NCBI GenBank assembly: GCA_903845365.1 | Contig: CAIMXI010000161.1 | Coordinates: 1 to 45,458, forward strand | Direction of reading: 5' to 3' | Length of the DNA: 45,458 nucleotides | Source: an uncultured Geobacteraceae bacterium | Lineage (GTDB): Bacteria; Desulfobacterota; Desulfuromonadia; Geobacterales; Pseudopelobacteraceae | The notes under the pieces: generated by a model | Database searches by the model: none | Seen by the model: the letters and a program-made list of their open reading frames with translations, nothing else | What the model was told of the DNA's origin: nothing | Shown: positions 23,483-32,453 of the stretch, one piece after another | Position numbering within the stretch: the first letter of the stretch is position 1 | Layout: each line of letters begins with the position of its first letter | Translations under genes and position numbers: made by a program

Positions 23483-24313
23483 TTAGTCCCTTCCGTCAAA
23501 ACCCCAGCGACGGTGAATAAAACTCTCTCCGAATCTGAAAATCAGGCGGTCGGTCAAGAGTCCGATCGTGATTATAAGTATCATTGCCGCCACTACCAGC
23601 GCCATATCGTGCAACTCTCGCCCCATCATCAAAGTCGATCCAATGCCGCTTGTGACGTAGAGAAGCTCAGCCGCCATGAGCGAACGCCAGGCAAACGACC
23701 AGCCGAGCTTTGCCCCCGTGATGATCGCTGGCAGTGATGCGGGGAGGAGCACGTACCAGTAGAAGCGCCACCCGGTCGCGCCAAGTATGCCGGCAGCTCT
23801 CAGGTAGAGTGTCGGTATCGTTTTTACGCCGTCACGAACCGAGAGTGTTATGGACATAAGCGATCCCATGATGATCACAAACTGCATCGCCGTCTCGCTC
23901 AGCCCGAACCAGAGAACCGCCATCGGAAGCCAGCAGATGCTTGGCAGCGCCTGCAGCCCCACGGCCAGGCTACCGACCGTATCGTCCAGCAGCCTCTTGC
24001 GCCCGAGCAGAAGCCCCAAAGGAATCCCGATAAGCAGAGAGATGCCATACCCCATGCAGAGGCGCTTCATGCTCGCCTCGATCGCCAACGGCAGAGTCCC
24101 GTCACGCATTCCTAAGACTATGGCATCCGCCACCTCTTTCGGGTGCGGGAAGATGACTTCATTCCAGATCTCCAGAGAGGCGGCAATCTGCCAGAGAGCT
24201 ATCAGCAGTATAAAGAAACCGAGACGGGCCGCTCTCCCCCTCCAGGCATGGTACCCCTGAGCTAAAAAACGGACTTTAGCAATGTCGCTCTGCTCCTCTA
24301 GCTCAATCGACAT
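23483..24313 (-). CDS. ABC permease, sulfonate/taurine/nitrate type (SsuC/TauC family)
   Basis: A 276-aa inner-membrane permease with about six helices. The EAA loop is seen as RAAGILGATGWRFYWYVLLPASLPAIITG, a form found in SsuC/TauC-type permeases. It forms the channel of an importer with the ATPase and binding protein encoded just upstream in the same operon. It overlaps the ATPase gene by 11 bp and is the last gene of the operon. The substrate is likely an alkanesulfonate, taurine or related anion; the family does not separate these by sequence. Confidence 0.85.
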   Translation of the reverse strand: MSIELEEQSDIAKVRFLAQGYHAWRGRAARLGFFILLIALWQIAASLEIWNEVIFPHPKEVADAIVLGMRDGTLPLAIEASMKRLCMGYGISLLIGIPLGLLLGRKRLLDDTVGSLAVGLQALPSICWLPMAVLWFGLSETAMQFVIIMGSLMSITLSVRDGVKTIPTLYLRAAGILGATGWRFYWYVLLPASLPAIITGAKLGWSFAWRSLMAAELLYVTSGIGSTLMMGRELHDMALVVAAMILIITIGLLTDRLIFRFGESFIHRRWGFDGRD

Positions 24314-25097
24314 GATACCCCTCTTCCATGGATGCTCTCAGAACTTCTTGACGGAGATCGTCGCGTATCTGCGATGCGATCTTTACGACTTCAACATCTT
24401 CCAGAAAACGATTGCGGGGGAGGTCGATCGGATATTCGCGCAGTATTTTGCCCCCCTTCGCCGTCATCAGGATAACCCGTGTTCCGAGGCGCACCGCTTC
24501 GCGAACATTGTGCGTCACGAACAGTATGGTTTTCTTTGTCCGCTGCCAGACCAGCTCCACCTCTTCATGCAGCATGTCGCGGGTCTGGGAATCCAGGGCG
24601 GCAAACGGCTCATCCATCAGCAGGATTTCAGGATCCATGATCAATGCGCGCGCCAGAGCCACCCGCTGCTTCATACCTCCGGAGAGTTCATGGATCCAGG
24701 CGGTTGAAAAATCGGACAGGTTTACCGTTCTGAGGAGCGCAGCGGTTCTCTCTTTCCGCTCACGTTTCTGGATTCCCGCCATCTTGAGGCCGAACATGAT
24801 GTTCTGACTGACATTCAACCATGGAAAAAGCGCATGTTCCTGAAACATGACAAAGCGGTTGGTTCCGGGACCGGTTATCTTCTCGCCGTCAATCAGCACG
24901 TCGCCGAGATCAGGCGGTTCAAACCCGGCCACGATATTGAGCAGCGTTGTCTTGCCACATCCGGACGGCCCGACGATGCAGACAAACTCCCCCTCTTTAA
25001 TGCGGAGGTCAAAAGCGCTGAGACCATATACCGGGCCTGATTGCCCCAGATAGACCCTTGAAACATTTTTCAGCTCCACCGAAGTCATAACGGTCAC
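24303..25097 (-). CDS. ABC ATPase, SsuB/TauB family
   Basis: A 264-aa ATP-binding protein. Walker A is GPSGCGKTT, the signature is LSGGMKQRVALARAL, Walker B is ILLMDEPFAALD, and the switch His is in FVTHNVREAV, so it is catalytically complete. It energises the neighbouring permease. Its ATG overlaps the binding-protein stop by 4 bp. The FQEHALFPWL Q-loop is typical of the nitrate/sulfonate/taurine group. Confidence 0.9.
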   Translation of the reverse strand: MTVMTSVELKNVSRVYLGQSGPVYGLSAFDLRIKEGEFVCIVGPSGCGKTTLLNIVAGFEPPDLGDVLIDGEKITGPGTNRFVMFQEHALFPWLNVSQNIMFGLKMAGIQKRERKERTAALLRTVNLSDFSTAWIHELSGGMKQRVALARALIMDPEILLMDEPFAALDSQTRDMLHEEVELVWQRTKKTILFVTHNVREAVRLGTRVILMTAKGGKILREYPIDLPRNRFLEDVEVVKIASQIRDDLRQEVLRASMEEGYHVD

Positions 25098-26143
25098 TTC
25101 TCCCTTACCTGCGGCAGCGATTTTTTCTTTAGGATCTCATTGAGAAGAGTCACGTCGATCAACCCCTTGATCCCTCCTGAGAGGTCGGTACTGCGGGGGA
25201 GATACCCCAGTTCTCTGGCTCTATCGGCGGAGATCATCAGCGGAGCGGCCAGTGGATCGAAGGTAACCGTGACCCTGCCAAACGCCTCCGCTAAAAGAGC
25301 GACCGGCATCGGCTTGGTAATTATCCGGGTCAGCTCTTCATTGAAGCGTTTTTGCGCTTCGGCAGGGTGTTTCTCTATCCACTCCGTTATCTCGATATGA
25401 GCCTCAAGAAAACGCTTCACCATCTCCCTGTTCTTTTCATAAAACTCTCTCCGCACGACCACCACCGTGGTCGGGAATTTACCCTCGGGCCAGAGCTGAC
25501 GCTCATCAAGCTGGATCCTGCCGCCGCCATCCATGAGCAGGCGGGATACCCACGGCTCCGGAACCCATGCGCCGTCCAGTTTTTTCTGCTGGAAAAGCAT
25601 CAAAATATCCGGATTTTTGATCGGAATCACCTGAACATCACGTCCGGGAGTGAGGCCGTTGCTCTTTAGCCAGTGACGGAGTGCGACGTCCTGGGTATTT
25701 GCAAATTCAGGTGAAGCGATTCGCTTACCCTTAAAATCCTTTGCAGCATTAATCCGGGCATCTTTCGGCACCACGAGGGCAGCGCCACCGCTGGCTGCCC
25801 CGGCTATGATTCTGAGCGCCTTCCCTTTAGACCTGAGAAATGCGTTCACCGCAGGGTTGGGCCCGACAAAAGCGATATCAAGCTGCCCGGCAATAAGAGC
25901 CTCCATTTCGGAAGGACCGGCATTAAACGTTTTCCAGTAGATCGGTGCGCCGATCCGCTTTTCAAAGGTTCCAAGACTCTGGCCGATAATCGGCTGTAGA
26001 TGGGTGACGTTGGGGAAATGGCCGATTCTCACCCTCTCTGCACCCCATGCCGAGTCGGTGACCCCCAAGAAAAGAGTGATAACGGCTGCAAGAGCGCAGA
26101 GTGTAGACAACTGCACAGCTCTGAATATAATTATTCGTTTCAC
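25094..26143 (-). CDS. periplasmic binding protein, sulfonate/taurine/nitrate type
   Basis: A 349-aa protein with a signal peptide (cleavage near SAWG-AE, residue 34) and the NMT1/SsuA fold: RIGHFPNVTHLQPIIGQ, then GPSEMEALIAGQLDIAFVGPNP and GAWVPEPWVSRLL. It captures the substrate in the periplasm and delivers it to the permease. It is the first gene of the operon. The 174-bp gap before it is shared with a divergently transcribed gene and contains an imperfect inverted repeat (26208-26246) followed by a T-run, whose role is unclear. Confidence 0.87.
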   Translation of the reverse strand: MKRIIIFRAVQLSTLCALAAVITLFLGVTDSAWGAERVRIGHFPNVTHLQPIIGQSLGTFEKRIGAPIYWKTFNAGPSEMEALIAGQLDIAFVGPNPAVNAFLRSKGKALRIIAGAASGGAALVVPKDARINAAKDFKGKRIASPEFANTQDVALRHWLKSNGLTPGRDVQVIPIKNPDILMLFQQKKLDGAWVPEPWVSRLLMDGGGRIQLDERQLWPEGKFPTTVVVVRREFYEKNREMVKRFLEAHIEITEWIEKHPAEAQKRFNEELTRIITKPMPVALLAEAFGRVTVTFDPLAAPLMISADRARELGYLPRSTDLSGGIKGLIDVTLLNEILKKKSLPQVREK

Positions 26144-26317
26144 GAAACTGCTCCCTTTTAACCGCCAAAGCTGCTGTGGAGTCTGAAGAGCGGCTACTCT
26201 AAATCAAATGAACCGGCCACGCAAGACGTAACTCGACCGGTTTCATGACTTTTTTATTGTGTTTACCGTATGACATTGTTAGATTGTGCGGCACCGCTTA
26301 TCTGGAGGATTATTCAC

Positions 26318-26719
26318 ATGAAATACCTCAATGAGGCCGATGGACTGAACGTTGTCATAAGCCTGAGGGAGTTTAACGAGATTGTTGACGAATTGCGAAT
26401 GCTGACAATGCCACCCGTGCTTGCCGGGCTTGAGCGACTGGATGCGACGGAGCGCTTCATTGCCGGGCAACTGGCTCTCCCTGAAGAGGCTATAGAAGAT
26501 TTGAAGAGCGGCAAGGTAGATCTGACGATAGACCAGCAGGTACGCCTCTGCTTTACGCTTGAGCGCGGCTTGCAAATATATGAAGACCTTCTGGCTAGTT
26601 ACGACGACGAAGATGGCGATCATCCATTTTACGAAGTCGGCGTTCTGGAAGAGCATATTCGTTGTGCCGGTAAATTGCTGGCGATACAGCGTGAACGGAT
26701 TGAAGCAGACAGGGGATAA
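26318..26719 (+). CDS. unknown helical protein upstream of a response regulator
   Basis: A 133-aa acidic helical protein starting MKYLNEADGLNVVISLREF, with no motifs recognised. The ATG at 26318 was chosen because GGAGG lies 10 nt upstream; the frame is open back to 26270. Its stop is 5 bp before the GTG of the response regulator, so the two form an operon and may act in the same signalling step. Confidence 0.6.
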   Translation: MKYLNEADGLNVVISLREFNEIVDELRMLTMPPVLAGLERLDATERFIAGQLALPEEAIEDLKSGKVDLTIDQQVRLCFTLERGLQIYEDLLASYDDEDGDHPFYEVGVLEEHIRCAGKLLAIQRERIEADRG

Positions 26720-26724
26720 AAAAG

Positions 26725-27351
26725 GTGAGTAAACAGACCGTACTTATTGTTGATGATGAACCGTTGAGCGTCGAGATCCTCTGTCACCACCTTAATAATG
26801 ATTACACCGTTATGTCGGCGCACAGTGGCTCTGAAGCCCTGGAGATGATTTCTCATGCAACGCCTGACATTATTCTTCTGGATCTTGTCATGCCGGTGAT
26901 GGATGGTTATGAGGTTTATAAAGCTATCAGGAGTATGCCGTCACTAGACGGTATCCCGGTGCTTTTCATCACCGTTCTGGCCGATGCGGAGTGTGAGGCG
27001 ATGGGTCTTGAAATGGGCGCCAGCGACTACGTGCATAAGCCGTTCAGCGCCGACTTGGTACGCTTGCGGATAAAAAACCACCTGGCGTTCAGCCAGGAGC
27101 GGAGTCTGCTGTTGCAGCGAAGCACAGAACTTCAGGAGGCAAACAGGGCACTTGAAGCAACATTGGCTCGGGTAAAACTGCTGGAGGGGATCATACCGAT
27201 CTGCATGTACTGTTATAAGATCAGAGATTATAATGGTGCCTGGAATAAGATGGTTGAGTATATCACCGCACATTCGGAAGCGCAGTTCAGTCATGGGGTC
27301 TGCCCTGACTGCGCCGGGGAGCAGAGAGAGCTGATCAGAAAAATGAAGTAG
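26725..27351 (+). CDS. response regulator with C-terminal CxxC/CxxC zinc-ribbon-like tail
   Basis: A 208-aa protein. The receiver domain (1-120) has the acidic pair D10/D11, the phospho-acceptor D53 in LLDLVMP and the conserved Lys in HKPF. A coiled linker leads to a tail with PICMYCYKIRDYNGAW and GVCPDCAGEQ, four cysteines as two CxxC pairs around a YI-HSEA-FSHG segment. This tail is frequent in Geobacter-type signalling proteins; its function is not known to me. There is no DNA-binding or enzymatic output domain. The start is GTG at 26725. Confidence 0.88.
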   Translation: MSKQTVLIVDDEPLSVEILCHHLNNDYTVMSAHSGSEALEMISHATPDIILLDLVMPVMDGYEVYKAIRSMPSLDGIPVLFITVLADAECEAMGLEMGASDYVHKPFSADLVRLRIKNHLAFSQERSLLLQRSTELQEANRALEATLARVKLLEGIIPICMYCYKIRDYNGAWNKMVEYITAHSEAQFSHGVCPDCAGEQRELIRKMK

Positions 27352-27359
27352 GTATAAAG

Positions 27360-28343
27360 TCAGGGAGAGGAAGCCGGGGTCGGTGTTCCATGCGGGAGCG
27401 ACTGGTTATGGTCGGCTATCCAGGAGACGATATCAGCCAGCGGTTTATCACCCTGTAAATCACGCAGCAACATGTGGTAGCCGTTTTTGTAGAAAGCCTT
27501 TCTGGTTGCTGCCGGCATCTTTTCGAGCATGAGAAGCGTTGGCAGTTTTGGAATAACCTGGTCATTCTCCCCGTACAGAACGAGGGTTGGCAGCCGTAGT
27601 TGCTCCGCCCGCATCAATGCAGCGTCCATCAGATTGGTGAGTCCATACATGGCATCAATCCGTGTGGCCTTGATGACAAGTGGATCTGGTCCCAACTCCC
27701 GCAGCATCTTGGTATTGTCCGAAGCCCTGACTTTCAGCCCTTTCCCTGTCAACTCCATCCATGGAACAGTGTACGATGCAACGGCGAGCAGCCACCTTTG
27801 ATACCACGGCATGGTATCTCTCCCCCAGACTGCCGGAGCGACCAGTATGACGCCATCAACGTCCGGCGGATGGTTCCCGGTCGTGGCAACGATGGTCACC
27901 GCCCCCCCCATACTCTCTCCCAGTACATATAGCGGAACGTTCGGATAAAGCGAACGAATCACCGTTGAAAACGCGGAAAGATCGCTTGTATAGGCTTCGA
28001 TACCCGACCAGAGTCCGCGCCCCGGCGCGCCGCCGAAGCCTCGTTGATCGTAGGCGTAACAAGCGATGCCACGACTGCTCAGATAGGTTCCAGTAGAGAC
28101 AAATGCTCTGCTGTAGTCGTTGAATCCATGTAGTGCAATGACCACCGCCTTAAGCGGCTTATCCTTAGGTAGCCAACTGCGTAAAGGCAACTCTGCCCCG
28201 TCAGCAGCTATGAATTGCGAATTTTCAATTTTTGGGGTCGTGATCGGTGCGCCGGGGTGATTCACCAGTGGCGAGCAGGCAGAGACGACTAGTAGAGCCA
28301 CCACTGACAATACGGCAAGTACTAATGGTACTACTTTAGGCAT
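27360..28343 (-). CDS. lipoprotein alpha/beta hydrolase (lysophospholipase/monoacylglycerol lipase type)
   Basis: A 327-aa protein starting [12 protein letters not shown] with a lipobox VVSAC, so it is probably a lipoprotein. The hydrolase motifs are [12 protein letters not shown] (oxyanion region), GESMGG (nucleophile Ser), GENDQVIP (acid region) and NGYHMLL (His), a complete triad set of the PldB/monoglyceride lipase group. The ATG at 28343 overlaps the larC-cinA stop by 8 bp; an upstream extension to 28394 lacks support. Its 3' end is 8 bp from the convergent response regulator gene. Confidence 0.8.
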   Translation of the reverse strand: MPKVVPLVLAVLSVVALLVVSACSPLVNHPGAPITTPKIENSQFIAADGAELPLRSWLPKDKPLKAVVIALHGFNDYSRAFVSTGTYLSSRGIACYAYDQRGFGGAPGRGLWSGIEAYTSDLSAFSTVIRSLYPNVPLYVLGESMGGAVTIVATTGNHPPDVDGVILVAPAVWGRDTMPWYQRWLLAVASYTVPWMELTGKGLKVRASDNTKMLRELGPDPLVIKATRIDAMYGLTNLMDAALMRAEQLRLPTLVLYGENDQVIPKLPTLLMLEKMPAATRKAFYKNGYHMLLRDLQGDKPLADIVSWIADHNQSLPHGTPTPASSP

Positions 28344-30024
28344 ATTGCGATCCGTTACTCTCCAGCAGATACCGCCGTAACCAGTCAAGCGCACTCCAAG
28401 CGGTCAAGGTGCGGATCTTATCACGGCTGCCGTCAAACTGAAAACGCCTGGTCCGGCAACCTTCATCTGTGGACAGAGAGATGAATACCGTACCTACCGG
28501 CTTCTCGTCACTACCGCCATCCGGGCCAGCTATGCCGGTTACCGCAAGCCCCAGATCACTGCCGGAAGCCAGCCTGACCCCTTGTGCCATCGCAGCGGCG
28601 CATTCGGCGCTGACCGCGCCAAAGCTGTTCAGCAACTCCGCCGGAACCCCCAGCAATCTTGACTTGGCGGCATTTGAATAGGTTACGATACCTTCGCTGA
28701 AATATGCGGAACTGCCCGGAATGTCGGTAATCCGCTTGGCTATCAAACCGCCGCTGCACGACTCCGCGAGTGAAAGCGTCAGACCGCGCTCCCGAAACAG
28801 TTCTGCCACAACGTCATCAATGCTGACATCACCACTGCTTAAGCATGTTTCAGACTCTCCACTGCGCTGTAGCCGTAGCATAACTTCCTGGCACGGAATC
28901 TCTTTTTCGCGGGCGATGCGGCGACAATCCTCGTATTCAGGCGTTGACCGCATAACCGCGCCGTTGCGGTCAAAAACCTGCTTGAAGCGCACGGTGCCAA
29001 ATTCTGTCTGCCGATCAACACTCTGCCGCCGCAGAATAACGCGATCCGCATGAAAATAGCGAAGGCCGATGGCCGACGTCTCAGTCAACAGCAGCCCAGC
29101 CAGTTGCTCAAGCTGTGGCGACGTGCAGAGAAAAGAGATCATCACACCGGGGCGGTTCTTCTTCATCTGGATCGATGTAAAGAAGACATCCAGCGCCCCT
29201 TCTTCAAAGAGCCGTTCCATAGCATAACCAAGCAGCTCCGGAGTCGAGTCGTCAATGTTGGCCTCAACCACTATTACTCCATCAGTAAACGCCGTTTTTT
29301 CGGCGTTCCTCCCCAAAAAGCCGCGCAAAATATTGGGGCAGTCGGGGAAATCCTTCCCTCCGGCACCGCAGCCGAGCTTCTCCAGCAGCATTTCTGGTTG
29401 CGCGCCGAAGCCGGTCACCAGAGCCGCCACGATAGCCGCTCCGGTCGGCGTCACCCGTTCACCCGCGCCACAGCCGCCGTGCACCGGTAACCCTCGCAAA
29501 AGTTCCGCCGTCGCCGGAGCCGGTACCGGCAGGCGACCATGAGCGGTCTCGACAAAACCGCTTCCGAGCGGCAGCGCCGAAGCGTAGATCGCCCCGACCT
29601 CCAGGAATTCCAGGCAGATAGCCGTTCCGACGATATCAATAATGGAATCCACCCCCCCGACCTCATGAAAATGCACCTCTTCAATGGCGACACCATGCAC
29701 CTTCGCTTCAGCTTCAGCCAGGCGACGAAAGATCGCCTGCGCCCGAATTTTGACCGGCTCGGCCAGGCCACTTCCGGCAATCATGGCATCAATGGCGGCA
29801 TAATGCCGGTGCGTATGGTGGTCATGTACCGCCACATCGAATTTCAGAGCCGGAATATGCCGACGCTCGGTGCGGCTCGTTGAGAGCTCGTAAGAGCCTG
29901 GCGGCAGCCCCAGCTTCTCCAGCTCCGTGCGCAGATATTCCAGTGGCACCCCAAGCTCAAGAAGCGCTCCCACGGTCATGTCACCGGAAATTCCGGCGTA
30001 GCAGTCGAGATATAAAATAGTCAT
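28336..30024 (-). CDS. larC: LarC-CinA C-terminal fusion (nickel-pincer cofactor protein plus NMN amidase domain)
   Basis: A 562-aa fusion. The N-terminal part (about 1-395) is Lar[40 protein letters not shown], and [11 protein letters not shown]. LarC inserts nickel into the pincer cofactor. The C-terminal part (about 405-562) is the CinA_C/PncC type: [20 protein letters not shown] and [11 protein letters not shown], an amidase that acts on nicotinamide mononucleotide in related proteins. The ATG at 30024 has AAGGAG and is 1 bp after the upstream ATPase stop. The fusion joins two nicotinate-nucleotide-linked activities, because the pincer cofactor derives from nicotinic acid adenine dinucleotide. 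Confidence 0.88.
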   Translation of the reverse strand: MTILYLDCYAGISGDMTVGALLELGVPLEYLRTELEKLGLPPGSYELSTSRTERRHIPALKFDVAVHDHHTHRHYAAIDAMIAGSGLAEPVKIRAQAIFRRLAEAEAKVHGVAIEEVHFHEVGGVDSIIDIVGTAICLEFLEVGAIYASALPLGSGFVETAHGRLPVPAPATAELLRGLPVHGGCGAGERVTPTGAAIVAALVTGFGAQPEMLLEKLGCGAGGKDFPDCPNILRGFLGRNAEKTAFTDGVIVVEANIDDSTPELLGYAMERLFEEGALDVFFTSIQMKKNRPGVMISFLCTSPQLEQLAGLLLTETSAIGLRYFHADRVILRRQSVDRQTEFGTVRFKQVFDRNGAVMRSTPEYEDCRRIAREKEIPCQEVMLRLQRSGESETCLSSGDVSIDDVVAELFRERGLTLSLAESCSGGLIAKRITDIPGSSAYFSEGIVTYSNAAKSRLLGVPAELLNSFGAVSAECAAAMAQGVRLASGSDLGLAVTGIAGPDGGSDEKPVGTVFISLSTDEGCRTRRFQFDGSRDKIRTLTAWSALDWLRRYLLESNGSQYA

Positions 30025-30025
30025 A

Positions 30026-31519
30026 TTACTCCTTAACCCGATAGAACCCATTCCTGGGAGCCCCGACAAACTCAATCGAACCCCGCGTTCTCAAGTCGGC
30101 AATGTCCCGTTTGGCACTTTTCTCAGTTACCTTCCACTGTACGGCAATATCCGTGGCCCTGGCTTGTTTGCCCGCTGAAAGCTGCTCCAAAAACCACAGT
30201 TGCCTGTCGTTTACAGGGACATTTACAGGGACATTTACAGGGACATTTATCATTTCTGTTGGAAATTCAACCGGGAAATCAGCATGAACGGGCAGAACCG
30301 TCAGAAAGTAGGTACGATCATCGTCCGTATCGAAGACCGGATCCGGAGAACCGTTAGTACGCATGGCTTTTTTGATTCTGGGAATACCGGTGGCTTTTCC
30401 CTCGGTTAGTTCCAGTTCCTTCAAAAATTCGCCAATCCTGCGGTTACGGTACCTCCGGGAGACTATATTTCCGGTGGCAATATCCTCTCTCCTGACCGAT
30501 CTGTCCGGTCCGGGAAAGCTCAGGATCTCAATGCGGTCGGGATGAATCCTGACCTCAACCGGTTCACGGATTTCATAACTGCGGTGGTAGATCGCGTTCA
30601 CCAAGGCTTCCTCGATGGCCTCATAGGGATAGTTAAAATAACGAAGCGCTTCGGCCTGTTGCGGCACCTTGCGGATGTGCTCGGCAATGAATGTTCCCTG
30701 AATGTAGTTCAAGGCATTTCGTAATTGCCGATGGATCGGCCCTTCAAAGATTTTCTCGCTCATTTCATCGCCGGCGGGGGAGGTCTTGAAATGCACCAGC
30801 TCGATTCGCGAATAGGGGAAATAATCGTGAGGGCGTTCGTTGAAGAACATCAAACCGACGTTACGAGGCTTCAAGTATTCGGGAGGTCCGTCTACAATCA
30901 TCATATTCCCACAGATCTGTTCAAAGGGAAGCTTGACCGACTGTTCGAAGAGTGTGCTCCCGATCTCCTGGAGGAATGACTGAATAAGACCGAGGTTCAG
31001 CCCACCAATATCGGCTTTATGGTTGATCCGGTCGTCAAAGGGAACATTCGCTGCCAGCTCCATAAGCTCTCTTTCGTCTTCGGTCTTGGCCCTGACCGTA
31101 CTGGAGAACCTGCGGATGTAGTAGGCATAGGGTACCTGCTTTGCCAGGGAAACCGGTGCTTGATAGGGGCGGTTCTGCCCTCCCGGCGCCCAGATGATAA
31201 AGACATGTTTTCCCTGAAAAACAACCAGTTCGGCCACAGGGAAATAGGCGGGTTTCAGGCGGTTGCAGAGATTGAGAAGTTCTTTTTGTATCTTGTCAAT
31301 GCCTGCCGGATTGAGTCCGACCGGCGGCAATACCGGCCTGCCGTTATCATCACGGATTCCGACCACTATATAGCCGCCGCCCCAGTTGTTGATGTCGTTG
31401 GCAAAAGCGCACAGGGAGCGACTGACCTCTTCCGGGTTCCATCCCTCCTTGAACTCGATCCGCTCGGATTCAACGGTGCGACAGTTGATCAGATCGTCTA
31501 TGTTGATGGGCAGGGCCAT
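30026..31519 (-). CDS. AlbA_2-type (Schlafen-like) protein with ATP-binding and winged-helix C-terminus
   Basis: A 497-aa protein. The N-terminal domain (about 1-130) carries [20 protein letters not shown] and [14 protein letters not shown], the AlbA_2/DUF4062-like putative DNA-binding pattern. The middle contains a helicase-associated or HATPase-like region with [19 protein letters not shown]. The C-terminus has [14 protein letters not shown] followed by a winged-helix segment. Proteins of this type are putative transcriptional regulators. It lies between larB and larC, breaking the usual lar order, and its stop is 1 bp before larC. The ATG at 31519 follows AAGGAA. Confidence 0.78.
   Translation of the reverse strand: MALPINIDDLINCRTVESERIEFKEGWNPEEVSRSLCAFANDINNWGGGYIVVGIRDDNGRPVLPPVGLNPAGIDKIQKELLNLCNRLKPAYFPVAELVVFQGKHVFIIWAPGGQNRPYQAPVSLAKQVPYAYYIRRFSSTVRAKTEDERELMELAANVPFDDRINHKADIGGLNLGLIQSFLQEIGSTLFEQSVKLPFEQICGNMMIVDGPPEYLKPRNVGLMFFNERPHDYFPYSRIELVHFKTSPAGDEMSEKIFEGPIHRQLRNALNYIQGTFIAEHIRKVPQQAEALRYFNYPYEAIEEALVNAIYHRSYEIREPVEVRIHPDRIEILSFPGPDRSVRREDIATGNIVSRRYRNRRIGEFLKELELTEGKATGIPRIKKAMRTNGSPDPVFDTDDDRTYFLTVLPVHADFPVEFPTEMINVPVNVPVNVPVNDRQLWFLEQLSAGKQARATDIAVQWKVTEKSAKRDIADLRTRGSIEFVGAPRNGFYRVKE
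30211..30246. repeat. three 12-bp tandem copies encoding Val-Asn-Val-Pro
   Basis: TTACAGGGACAT repeated three times in frame inside the AlbA_2-type gene, giving the VNVP repeats before its winged-helix domain. Similar repeats are common in this family. Being a multiple of three, copy-number change would alter linker length without shifting frame. Confidence 0.85.
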
Positions 31520-31569
31520 GTTTGGTTCCTTGCGGCGTGTTGCGATTATGGGGCTTATTGGAAGAAGAT

Positions 31570-32319
31570 TCACACCCGATTAATCAGCGTTGCCGCGCAG
31601 GCGGCACCGAAGCCGTTGTCGATATTAACGACCGTCACCCCGGAAGCACATGAGTTTAGCATACCGAGCAGTGCCGCTACACCGCCGAAGGAGGCGCCGT
31701 AGCCGATAGAAGTCGGTACTGCAATCACCGGTTTATCTACCAACCCGCCAACCACTGAAGGGAGTGCCCCTTCCATGCCGGCGACCACGATGATTACCGA
31801 AGCTGCAGCAAGGCGATCCTGTCTGGCGAGCAGTCGGTGAATACCGGCCACGCCGACATCATAGATCTGTTCGACCTGATTGCCGAGAAAACGGGCTGTC
31901 ACCAACGCCTCCGCCGCAACAGGAATATCGGAGGTTCCGGCGGATAGCACCAGTATTGTTCCCTTGCCCCGCTGTTCCGGCGGCTGAGTCTCAAGAGTCA
32001 GGCAGCGCGCCTCGACATGATAAAACGCCGCCGGAAACGTGCTAATAACCAGTTCTGCCTTCTCCCTGCACAGGCGCGTCACGAGAACGTTGTCCCCCCG
32101 GTCAGAAATGGCAGCGGTGATAGCTGCAATCTGCTCAGCTGTCTTCCCTTCGCCGAAAATCATTTCCGGCATCCCCTGGCGCAGGTGGCGATGATGGTCT
32201 ACCTGGGCACAACCGATATCCTGAGAGTGGAGCTGGCGCAGATGCTGGATTGCGTCATCAACTGAAAGTCCACCCTGGCGGACTGAGTTGAGCATTGTCT
32301 TGAGATATTCCTGATTCAT
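31570..32319 (-). CDS. larB: LarB, pyridinium carboxylase/hydrolase for nickel-pincer cofactor
   Basis: A 249-aa protein starting MNQEYLKTMLNS. The PurE-like C-terminal domain contains ILVLSAGTSDIPVAAEA, VAGMEGALPSVVGGLV, and NSCASGVTVVNIDNGFGA. The Cys in NSCA corresponds to the active-site cysteine of LarB. LarB carboxylates nicotinic acid adenine dinucleotide and hydrolyses the phosphoanhydride, the first step of the cofactor pathway. No larA or larE is present in the window. The ATG at 32319 has GGGGATG before it. Confidence 0.87.
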   Translation of the reverse strand: MNQEYLKTMLNSVRQGGLSVDDAIQHLRQLHSQDIGCAQVDHHRHLRQGMPEMIFGEGKTAEQIAAITAAISDRGDNVLVTRLCREKAELVISTFPAAFYHVEARCLTLETQPPEQRGKGTILVLSAGTSDIPVAAEALVTARFLGNQVEQIYDVGVAGIHRLLARQDRLAAASVIIVVAGMEGALPSVVGGLVDKPVIAVPTSIGYGASFGGVAALLGMLNSCASGVTVVNIDNGFGAACAATLINRV

Positions 32320-32368
32320 GAAAGCATCCCCGCAGGATAAAAAAGTAATGAAGCCCCCATTCACCATA

Positions 32369-32420
32369 AAAAAGTCCGTTCAGCACTCTGTTAATGTCAA
32401 CTGAGTTGAACGGACTTTTT
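32369..32420 (-). terminator. rho-independent terminator after ppdK
   Basis: A-run plus GTCCGTTCA (32369-32382) pairs with TGAACGGAC plus T-run (32407-32420), a 14-bp stem with a 24-nt loop. Symmetric A/T flanks make it workable in both directions; the minus direction ends the ppdK transcript 33 bp downstream of its stop. Confidence 0.85.
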
Positions 32421-32453
32421 CATGCCGGAGAAACGGCGGCTTGGCTCTCCGGA

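Noticed and set aside
26208..26256. Inverted repeat plus T-run as a terminator
   Set aside because: It lies between two divergent genes with no plus-strand gene ahead of it, and the stem is imperfect, so no terminator is called.
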